The position numbers and the translations under genes were made by a program. Below are positions 63,401 through 64,000 of a DNA stretch of 64,000 nucleotides, one piece after another; position 1 is the first letter of the stretch, and each line of letters starts with the position of its first letter. The notes below the pieces were generated by a model that worked only from the letters and a program-made list of their open reading frames with translations, made no database searches and was not told the origin of the DNA. Location of the stretch: assembly GCA_014843695.1 (NCBI GenBank), contig CM026400.1, positions 44,236,126 through 44,300,125 of the forward strand. Reading direction: 5' to 3'. This DNA comes from Archivesica marissinica. Its lineage: Eukaryota; Mollusca; Bivalvia; Venerida; Vesicomyidae.

Positions 63401-64000
63401 TGTATTCATTCGGATAGTTAAATGGGAGAAGCAAAACTTGCTACATTTAGTGAACAGATGCTCATGAAAATCGTCTGCTTTCCCGGATGTAGGTTTGGAC
63501 TGCTTCAAATATGTGTGCATTGAGATCATCGCTAAGGTTCCGGTCTCCGTGTAATAGAGTGTATAGTGTTATGGTACAATATTGCACATGTGGGGCCGTG
63601 ACCAGGTCAAATGTCCAGATTAGTCTGCAAATCGAGGACTGGATACAGAAATCACATGAGTTTCTTGAGTTCGATACCCTCCACACCATAATAATATTAA
63701 TAATATTAACAGTATTTCAGAAGGGACCCTGGTCCCATGTATCTGTGCAATACACCGGGCATGAGAAAAAAAACGTGGATATTTCTCAATCTACTGGATT
63801 GTCCATATCTTGCACTATTTTCCAAAAAATAAAATGACTACGGTACGATTCTTCTGTGTGAGTTGCCCCAAAAATAAACGGGTCAATCCAAATTAATTTT
63901 TAATTATTGTGCACTCTAACTCTGCACAATATATTTATACTTTCTTTAATTATATAGAAATGCGAATCACGTCCCGTTGATAACTTCTGGAGACCGTGTG
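32846..64000 (+). CDS. Pappalysin (PAPP-A-like metzincin metalloprotease), partial
   Basis: Fourteen exons: 32846-33176, 43317-44373, 46608-46759, 48133-48297, 50116-50250, 51267-51388, 53286-53439, 54870-55002, 56682-56872, 58370-58539, 59487-59615, 60445-60530, 61600-61781 and 63958 to the edge. Domain order is that of PAPP-A: signal peptide, LamG-like domain, two LNR modules (C..GDGHC..EC; C..GNGQC..EC), [11 protein letters not shown] zinc site (His535, Glu536, His539, His545), and Met-turn NYMSYA. A fibronectin-like/cysteine-rich region follows. Vertebrate pappalysins are secreted proteases that cleave IGF-binding proteins; the substrate here is unknown. The CCP and last LNR parts lie beyond the edge. 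All junctions are in phase except exon 8 to exon 9. Confidence 0.93.
33418..33645 (+). mobile_element. SINE family D copy
   Basis: Full-length + strand copy: 'ggaagtcgtgatagcgcagt' A-box head, 'gagttcgagcccc' B box, body 'cccttaggcaaggcatttaa' and tail. Confidence 0.9.
33906..34150 (+). mobile_element. SINE family C copy
   Basis: Full-length + strand copy with 'gattagcgcagtggttagcg', body 'gatggtacggtggtcgccag' and tail 'aaaataaataaagttt'. Confidence 0.9.
34612..34760. repeat. Tandem duplication, about 72 bp twice
   Basis: 'ttagaagaccaggtcaagat' to 'gcggtgataaaaatcatt' occurs twice in direct succession with essentially no changes, so it is recent. Confidence 0.9.
35079..36055. repeat. 72-bp minisatellite in pappalysin intron 1
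   Basis: About thirteen copies of a 72-bp unit containing 'attgttgaacaagtaactg' and 'tgattgcttcacgttaacg'. Two sub-types ('gttcagccacacga' and 'tttctgtca(c/a)agga') form blocks. Confidence 0.95.
36330..36960 (+). pseudogene. Decayed Tc1/mariner-type transposase
   Basis: In three frames with stops, recognisable pieces appear in order. First is [14 protein letters not shown] (helix-turn-helix). Then come [20 protein letters not shown] (linker with basic motif) and [14 protein letters not shown]. Next are [12 protein letters not shown], equivalent to the second catalytic Asp block of the element at 40242, and [11 protein letters not shown] plus [16 protein letters not shown]. It is the same superfamily as the intact copy but a distinct, older lineage. 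A poly-C run interrupts it near 36745. Confidence 0.75.
36961..37560. other. GC-richer segment of unclear origin
   Basis: 37010-37490 is more GC-rich than its surroundings and codon-like on the minus strand (pieces such as [13 protein letters not shown] and [17 protein letters not shown]) but broken by stops. Possibly the remnant of a retroelement gag region. I do not assign it. Confidence 0.35.
37997..38206. mobile_element. MITE family M1 copy
   Basis: 210 bp, inverted ends, TA duplication; slightly shortened near the left end relative to the 8385 copy. Confidence 0.9.
38259..38456 (+). mobile_element. SINE family A, 5'- and internally truncated
   Basis: Starts after the B box ('cccccgtctgaccctaatac') and lacks part of the 'gaatgggtctct' region. 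Confidence 0.8.
38459..38632 (-). mobile_element. SINE family C, head missing
   Basis: Minus strand, tail and body only, adjoining the family A fragment tail to tail. Confidence 0.75.
38633..40241. other. Intron 1 stretch without a gene
   Basis: AT-rich. 39130-39290 contains a dispersed repeat ('gtttcaaagtttatttgttt', 'acatggttcgccggaggcga') partly shared with 55090-55190. Nothing else assigned. Confidence 0.45.
40242..41754 (+). mobile_element. Tc1/mariner-type transposon, apparently intact
   Basis: 1,513 bp bounded by identical 24-bp terminal inverted repeats beginning ctgagtcaaaaaagaaac, each flanked by TA (40240-40241 and 41755-41756). It contains one uninterrupted transposase gene. Identity of the two ends and the open frame point to a recent insertion. 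Confidence 0.95.
40539..41552 (+). CDS. Tc1/mariner-type DD34E transposase
   Basis: 337 residues from [14 protein letters not shown] to GAHTRY. It would cut and paste the surrounding element at TA sites. N-terminal helix-turn-helix (about 5-45, [19 protein letters not shown]), AT-hook-like GRPR at 56-59, and a second DNA-binding segment (about 75-125). The catalytic triad is Asp151 (FSDESRF), Asp241 (FQQDNARCH) and Glu276 (LSPIEHLWD) with 34 residues between the last two. ATG at 40539 has a good context and matches the family N-terminus; an open frame extends 42 codons further upstream but looks like 5' UTR. No stop or frameshift. Confidence 0.95.
   Translation: MPRLNRNQRMRAIGMIDGGLRQRDVANRLGVTRITITRLLRRYRTHGSVDDRPRSGRPRVTTREQDRHIRTSHLRDRFLPATHTAAVTPGMTNNRISAQTVRNRLGERGIRAYRPYVGPILTRRHRDVRREWTTERARWTRLQWNSVMFSDESRFCLRRADGRERVYRRRGERYADACVRQVDLFGGGSVMAWGGITFGSRTELLVVDGNLNAQRYCDEILAPVVVPFFNANRNVTLFQQDNARCHTARISTTLLEQNNIETLPWPALSPDLSPIEHLWDTLDRRVRRRQPVTLNQLRDVLRQEWTNIDQQEIQTLFRSMRRRCIAVRDANGAHTRY
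41757..42371. other. Intron 1 stretch without a feature
   Basis: AT-rich, no exon, no recognised repeat. Confidence 0.45.
42372..42549. mobile_element. Short MITE with pogo-like ends
   Basis: cagtcaaacctgtcttaag at the left faces 'acacaggtttgactg' at the right; inside, 'tggctgctta' occurs four times. TA follows the right end. About 178 bp. Confidence 0.75.
42577..42738. repeat. (GAT)n and (GT)n microsatellites
   Basis: GAT repeats, a GTGTGTG block and a second GAT/GCT block. Asp-rich and Ser-rich frames here are artefacts. Confidence 0.9.
42812..43270 (+). mobile_element. SINE family A copy split by a MITE
   Basis: The 5' part runs 42812-42943 and the 3' part 43117-43270. Between them is a 173-bp insertion; the hexamer ttacac occurs on both sides (42938-42943 and 43117-43122). 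The SINE stops about 47 bp before the acceptor of pappalysin exon 2. Confidence 0.9.
42944..43116. mobile_element. MITE (family M7) nested in a SINE
   Basis: Ends ctagcctgggttccag and 'cccaggctacg' are near inverted repeats. Core 'cccaattaatagtctcggtg' is shared with 55819-55975. The ttacac duplication dates its insertion after the SINE. Confidence 0.85.
43317..44373 (+). CDS. Pappalysin exon 2: LamG remainder, linker, LNR1 and LNR2
   Basis: 1,057-bp exon, acceptor 'ttttttaatccag', donor 'gtaaga'. It encodes LamG strands ([53 protein letters not shown]), then [15 protein letters not shown] and [16 protein letters not shown]1 (GDGHCDQEC...NDGGDC, from about residue 384) and LNR2 (GNGQCNSEC...YDNGDCC) follow. 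The large undivided exon matches the architecture of pappalysins; the LNR modules bind calcium in the family. Confidence 0.95.
44660..44780 (+). mobile_element. LINE 3' end with (TTAC)n tail
   Basis: 'cccattgggccgggtgcttg' and 'gcccatgtcactataataaa' followed by TTAC repeats, the same 3' end as the minus-strand element at 9248-10206. Severely 5'-truncated. Confidence 0.8.
44889..45690 (-). pseudogene. LINE reverse transcriptase fragment
   Basis: Minus strand, read from 45684: [20 protein letters not shown] (RT motif A region), later [20 protein letters not shown] (the catalytic Asp-Asp is degraded to Glu-Asp), then [20 protein letters not shown] and [20 protein letters not shown]. Frame changes and a deletion break it. 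Non-functional. Confidence 0.85.
45800..46055 (-). mobile_element. SINE family E copy (Leu/Ser-type tRNA head)
   Basis: Minus strand from 46055: 'ggcttccgtggacgagtggc' then a long arm and B box 'ggttcgagtcc', followed by a body with 'gtggaaggtcagtgg' and 'gagcaccattggtcatc'. The head resembles tRNAs with a long variable arm. A related copy is at 61990-62482. Confidence 0.65.
46060..46561 (+). mobile_element. MITE family M6 copy
   Basis: About 500 bp with inverted ends ttaaagctacattacatcg / 'gatgtagtgtcgcgttaa'; ends 46 bp before pappalysin exon 3. Confidence 0.8.
46608..46759 (+). CDS. Pappalysin exon 3
   Basis: Acceptor 'tttactggtttcag', donor 'gtaatc'. It encodes [20 protein letters not shown] then FFITSTW and [15 protein letters not shown], matching the pappalysin segment upstream of the zinc site ('..NIFFA..GVATWPWDK'). 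Phases agree on both sides. Confidence 0.92.
46805..47088 (-). mobile_element. SINE family A copy
   Basis: Minus-strand near full-length copy; A box altered ('gttaacaagtgtactaaaga'). Confidence 0.9.
47405..47563 (+). mobile_element. LINE-type 3' end with (TATC)n tail
   Basis: 'gtctcttataactcaaacat' and 'gagacgttaataaacatgta' followed by about ten TATC repeats. Remnant only. Confidence 0.5.
47650..48048 (+). mobile_element. SINE family D copy interrupted in its head
   Basis: The head begins 'ggaagtcgtgatagcg' at 47650. The match then breaks and resumes at 47829 with 'cagtggatgcgcgttcgctt'. The 160-bp insert carries, at its right end, an inverted SINE tail piece ('gcgaaacaagatttaacaac'), so the insertion is itself SINE-derived or the locus was rearranged. 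Confidence 0.8.
48133..48297 (+). CDS. Pappalysin exon 4: zinc-binding catalytic site
   Basis: Acceptor 'ttcttcattcag', donor 'gtaact'. It encodes [16 protein letters not shown] then [31 protein letters not shown] is the extended metzincin motif HExxHxxGxxH (48195-48227): three His bind zinc and Glu is the general base. [14 protein letters not shown] follows, as in pappalysins. The correct frame has its first full codon at 48135. Confidence 0.96.
48501..48986. mobile_element. MITE family M1 copy with multiplied ends
   Basis: The complete element ends at 48825. Its left terminus (ctagaggacatagaaaacg + 'cacacctacattata') is repeated three extra times in tandem at 48501-48605, and its right terminus ('tatgtcctctagtataacat') is repeated seven more times at 48826-48986. 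Confidence 0.9.
49080..49180 (+). mobile_element. tRNA-like SINE head, family E-related
   Basis: 'ggcctctgtgaccgactgtg' then 'ctcaccgctgtaggttcgaa' (B box) 'tcccactaggtc'. A truncated head without a body. Confidence 0.5.
49208..49350. mobile_element. MITE-like inverted repeat (family M11), second copy
   Basis: 'acgatccaatatgtaaaata' against 'accaatatgttacatattga', core 'ctgtgtgagacacgtaacgc'; inverted relative to 21480-21680. A (TTA)n run follows at 49371-49405. Confidence 0.65.
49444..49506 (+). mobile_element. SINE family C tail fragment
   Basis: Only the last 60 bp: 'gagagtgattaatataagtt' to 'aaaataaataaagtat'. Confidence 0.75.
49576..49864 (-). mobile_element. SINE family A copy
   Basis: Full-length minus-strand copy, head at 49864. 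Confidence 0.92.
50116..50250 (+). CDS. Pappalysin exon 5: Met-turn
   Basis: Acceptor 'gtataaatgcag', donor 'gtttgg'. It encodes [35 protein letters not shown] and TNYMSYA. The Met of NYMSYA (residue about 610) is the metzincin Met-turn under the active site. Cys spacing matches pappalysins. Confidence 0.95.
50318..50589 (-). mobile_element. SINE family A copy, split head
   Basis: Minus strand. Body complete; the head breaks off after 'gtgttaccacta'. The missing head end 'gggctatagatccgtctg' is found 520 bp further right at 51109-51126, so the intervening TGAG repeat block separates one SINE. Confidence 0.88.
50590..50940. repeat. (TGAG)n microsatellite
   Basis: About 350 bp of GAGT/TGAG with phase slips. 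Ser/Leu/Thr/His frames on the reverse strand are artefacts. Confidence 0.97.
51109..51126 (-). mobile_element. Orphan head end of the split SINE
   Basis: 'gggctatagatccgtctg', matching the same position in the full copy at 28861-29150. Confidence 0.75.
51267..51388 (+). CDS. Pappalysin exon 6
   Basis: Acceptor 'tactatcttcag', donor 'gtaatt'. It encodes [20 protein letters not shown] then [20 protein letters not shown]. 'F...[11 protein letters not shown]' is the conserved end of the pappalysin catalytic domain. Confidence 0.94.
51520..51604. other. Fragment of MITE-like family M8
   Basis: 'ttgattctgctgattttctattacctccct', shortened here, resembles an end of the 12172 repeat; more pieces follow at 51840-52110 on the far side of a SINE, which suggests the SINE inserted into it. 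Confidence 0.4.
51605..51838 (-). mobile_element. SINE family C copy
   Basis: Full-length minus-strand copy with 'gaggatcgaactcgggtcgc' B-box region; a small deletion in the head ('gagaaactgcgctaat'). Confidence 0.88.
52337..52624 (+). mobile_element. SINE family A copy
   Basis: Full-length + strand copy with small deletions in the body; a 'tttaaagtcgctaaacttag' family E piece lies immediately upstream. Confidence 0.92.
52878..53221. mobile_element. MITE family M5 (pogo-like ends) with nested SINE piece
   Basis: Ends cagtgtacatccgttatgtc and 'gacataacggatgtagactg', TA on both sides. Internal 'tcgatataaacggagccagt'. A family C SINE fragment (53042-53143) interrupts it after 'gagaattcgat'. 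Confidence 0.85.
53042..53143 (-). mobile_element. SINE family C head fragment nested in M5
   Basis: Minus strand: 'ggctgtccgattagcgcagt' head, 'cgggttcgatac' B box, ending 'gtggtcgcaag'. Confidence 0.8.
53286..53439 (+). CDS. Pappalysin exon 7
   Basis: Acceptor 'ttgctgtgtag', donor 'gtaagt'. It encodes [18 protein letters not shown] then [19 protein letters not shown] and RWAPHEAT. It matches the segment just after the catalytic domain ('..SVTLEWFPP...C...QYAS..A'). Phase 0 in, phase 1 out. Confidence 0.88.
53526..53532 (-). terminator. RNA polymerase III terminator of the tRNA-Pro gene
   Basis: A run of T on the minus strand (A6-7 on +) lies about five bases past the tRNA 3' end, with a second T run near 53516-53522. 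Confidence 0.7.
53538..53609 (-). tRNA. tRNA-Pro (anticodon TGG)
   Basis: Minus strand, 72 nt: acceptor GGCTCGT pairs perfectly with ACGAGCC, and the D arm carries an A box (TGGTCTAGGGG). Anticodon stem CTCGC/GCGAG with loop TTTGGGT gives anticodon TGG, and the B box GGTTCGAATCC is intact. Sequence is nearly that of animal tRNA-Pro. It sits antisense in the pappalysin intron between exons 7 and 8 and has no SINE body attached. Confidence 0.95.
53610..54419. other. Intron 7 stretch without a gene
   Basis: AT-rich. 53990-54060 and 54180-54280 contain 'agtggcgtaggtagtg' and 'gggtgtagctagcc' with 'gccggggggtctcatgac', typical of old transposon ends. Nothing further identified. Confidence 0.45.
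54424..54456. repeat. (GGAC)n microsatellite
   Basis: Eight GGAC repeats ending just before a SINE C copy. Confidence 0.95.
54482..54730 (+). mobile_element. SINE family C copy
   Basis: Full-length + strand copy: 'gctgtccgattagcgcagtg', B box 'gggtttgatcc', body and tail with A-rich end. Confidence 0.92.
54870..55002 (+). CDS. Pappalysin exon 8
   Basis: Acceptor 'accctttccag', donor 'gtaagc'. It encodes [19 protein letters not shown] then [19 protein letters not shown]. It matches 'HPDVE.PC...W.P....HP.C....CYLELEF..PLVP' of pappalysins. It ends in phase 2, which does not fit the next exon. Confidence 0.88.
55274..55443. mobile_element. MITE family M5 copy
   Basis: 170 bp with ends 'tctacatccgttatgtcgaa' and 'ttcgac'-side 'cataacggatgtagactg'; an internal deletion relative to 61292. 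Confidence 0.8.
55665..55790. mobile_element. Dispersed repeat shared with 3150-3260
   Basis: 'ccatagccagaggcaaattt' and 'ccttaaaattgttgggg' match the earlier copy. Class unknown. Confidence 0.45.
55819..55975. mobile_element. MITE family M7 copy
   Basis: Begins 'tagcctgggttccagtctgt' and shares the core with the nested element at 42944; right end is diverged ('cgcttgttccgagc'). Confidence 0.75.
56682..56872 (+). CDS. Pappalysin exon 9 (phase conflict with exon 8)
   Basis: Acceptor 'tttgtatttaag' (an in-frame TAA ends at 56680, so the exon cannot extend upstream); donor 'gtacgt'. The homologous frame reads [35 protein letters not shown] and [18 protein letters not shown], matching the pappalysin segment around 'VTF...FCDVPLTIRL'. 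It needs a phase-1 donor, but exon 8 ends in phase 2. No alternative AG nearby repairs this. Confidence 0.82.
57198..57528 (+). mobile_element. SINE family A copy with internal (TC)n expansion
   Basis: Full-length copy in which the body motif 'gggtctctgtctgtatc' has grown into about 29 TC repeats (57376-57434). Part of the 3' body ('actaatctcttcaggaggcg') is shortened. Confidence 0.93.
57659..57857. mobile_element. MITE family M1 copy, inverted
   Basis: 199 bp, ends ctagaagacatagaaaacg and 'ttctatgtcctctag', TA flanks, internal sequence reversed relative to the other copies. Confidence 0.9.
57950..57969. repeat. Poly-G run
   Basis: Twenty consecutive G, prone to length error in assembly. 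Confidence 0.9.
58064..58330 (+). mobile_element. SINE family A copy
   Basis: Diverged copy lacking the 'gagactctggaatgggtctc' part; ends 39 bp before the acceptor of pappalysin exon 10. Confidence 0.88.
58370..58539 (+). CDS. Pappalysin exon 10
   Basis: Acceptor 'aatgaatttcag', donor 'gtatgt'. It encodes [20 protein letters not shown] then [17 protein letters not shown] and a further 18 residues to SDA. It matches 'GIQIYTLDEHLEIDAAML...C..C.PLKYKVVRDPP'. Phase 0 in, 2 out. Confidence 0.9.
58590..58790 (-). pseudogene. LINE reverse transcriptase fragment
   Basis: Minus strand contains [20 protein letters not shown] followed by PVDH, the RT motif A ([12 protein letters not shown]). About 200 bp, truncated at both ends. 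Confidence 0.8.
58958..59248 (+). mobile_element. SINE family A copy
   Basis: Full-length + strand copy with an A-rich tail. Confidence 0.92.
59487..59615 (+). CDS. Pappalysin exon 11
   Basis: Acceptor 'taatttaaacag', donor 'gttagc'. It encodes [20 protein letters not shown] then [18 protein letters not shown]. It corresponds to the fibronectin-like end 'GSVYQYWVITIS...S.PSPAVTYIHGSGYCGDGI'. Phases agree. Confidence 0.92.
59837..60030 (+). mobile_element. SINE family D copy, 5'-truncated
   Basis: Begins in the head ('gcgttcgctccaggtgtgag'), body 'tggccttaggcaaggcactt', tail 'gtaagaacttgtttcgcaat'. Confidence 0.8.
60445..60530 (+). CDS. Pappalysin exon 12
   Basis: Acceptor 'aatgttttcacag', donor 'gtatgg'. 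It encodes [20 protein letters not shown] then IEEGFTCK, the 'E.CDD.N...GDGCS..C' cysteine repeat found in pappalysins and DUF4215-type proteins. Phases agree. Confidence 0.9.
60740..60885. repeat. About 60-bp tandem repeat, three copies
   Basis: 'gaaaataaataaaatgttaa' to 'cactagcagaatttcaactt' repeated about 2.5 times. Confidence 0.85.
61292..61488. mobile_element. MITE family M5 copy, best preserved
   Basis: 197 bp; cagtctacaaccgttatgtc at the left, 'gacatagcggatgtagactg' at the right, TA duplication on both sides. The pogo-like 'CAG' ends and TA target suggest a pogo/Tigger-type transposase mobilised it. Confidence 0.88.
61600..61781 (+). CDS. Pappalysin exon 13
   Basis: Acceptor 'gaacattatttcag', donor 'gtcgtt' (weak but supported by homology across the junction). 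It encodes [39 protein letters not shown] and [14 protein letters not shown], matching 'TPQGFLDQWA.....QCPGWVIIGQPAASQ'. Reading through the donor meets a stop at 61851-61853. Confidence 0.88.
61990..62482 (-). mobile_element. SINE family E copy interrupted by a family A SINE
   Basis: Minus strand head at 62482 ('ggtggctctgtggcagagtg', B box 'ggttcgattc'); its body continues left of 62161 ('ctcatgaaataatgaaataa', 'ccagctattattggtggagg'). The family A copy 62162-62388 sits inside. Confidence 0.7.
62162..62388 (+). mobile_element. SINE family A copy with internal deletion
   Basis: Head shows a small duplication ('cttgtaatcctggtaatcca'). The body jumps from 'gaaccagagca' to 'ggtgtcgttcatatggg', deleting about 60 bp. 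Confidence 0.88.
62483..63560. other. Pappalysin intron 13 stretch without a gene
   Basis: AT-rich. The open frame at 62566-62796 has no homologous role: exon 13 joins directly to 63958 in phase. Confidence 0.5.
63590..63840 (+). mobile_element. Highly diverged SINE, probably family A-related
   Basis: Faint match: 'gagttcgataccctccacac' (B-box-like), 'ataatattaacagtatttca', 'cttgcactattttcc', 'aaaatgact' occur in the family order. Confidence 0.45.
63958..64000 (+). CDS. Pappalysin exon 14, partial
   Basis: Acceptor 'ctttaattatatag'. The first 14 codons are [14 protein letters not shown], matching the family segment 'VC..KVIDL....WYPC' directly after exon 13. The exon and the C-terminal CCP/LNR3 part of the gene continue past the window edge. 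Confidence 0.75.

Overview
The window is eukaryotic: genes are split by canonical GT-AG introns, most of the sequence is non-coding, and it is crowded with tRNA-derived SINEs, LINE fragments, MITE-like inverted repeats and minisatellites. The gene families and retroelement style fit a marine invertebrate, most likely a lophotrochozoan such as a mollusc. That assignment is an inference from gene and repeat content, not proven. No operons, CRISPR arrays or prokaryotic features are present.

Three protein genes can be reconstructed by joining exons whose splice phases agree, all on the + strand. (1) The last two exons of an ADP-ribosylglycohydrolase / J1-crystallin-like gene (637-776 and 2983-3084, stop at 3082-3084), with a 1.7-kb 32-bp satellite in the last intron. 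(2) A complete six-exon gene (8313-17081) for a small secreted protein of 157 residues with four EF-hand-type loops. (3) A large pappalysin (PAPP-A-like metzincin metalloprotease) gene starting at 32846 and running off the right edge. Fourteen exons are visible, covering signal peptide, LamG-like domain, two LNR modules, the HExxHxxGxxH zinc site, the Met-turn and part of the downstream region. One exon junction (55002/56682) is out of phase by one base. A probable intact tRNA-Pro(TGG) gene lies antisense in one pappalysin intron.

Layout: 1-3.1 kb ADP-ribosylglycohydrolase 3' end and satellites; 3.1-8.3 kb intergenic with a SINE, GTGC and G-rich repeats and two minisatellites; 8.3-17.1 kb EF-hand gene; 17.1-32.8 kb intergenic, with a 2.5-kb 28-bp satellite, LINE ORF1 remnant, MITEs, SINEs and a 1.4-kb TIR transposon; 32.8-64 kb pappalysin. 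Pappalysin intron 1 (10 kb) holds a seemingly intact 1.5-kb DD34E Tc1/mariner-type transposon (40242-41754), a decayed relative, and a 72-bp minisatellite.

I did not find a convincing new enzymatic system. The most interesting recurring signal is that tandem arrays here repeatedly appear to start inside transposable-element pieces: a 32-mer from a SINE, a 47-mer and a 36-mer flanking one SINE-like element, a 28-mer abutting a LINE ORF1, and multiplied terminal repeats in several MITE families. The 36-mer also carries a hammerhead-ribozyme-like but non-canonical core.
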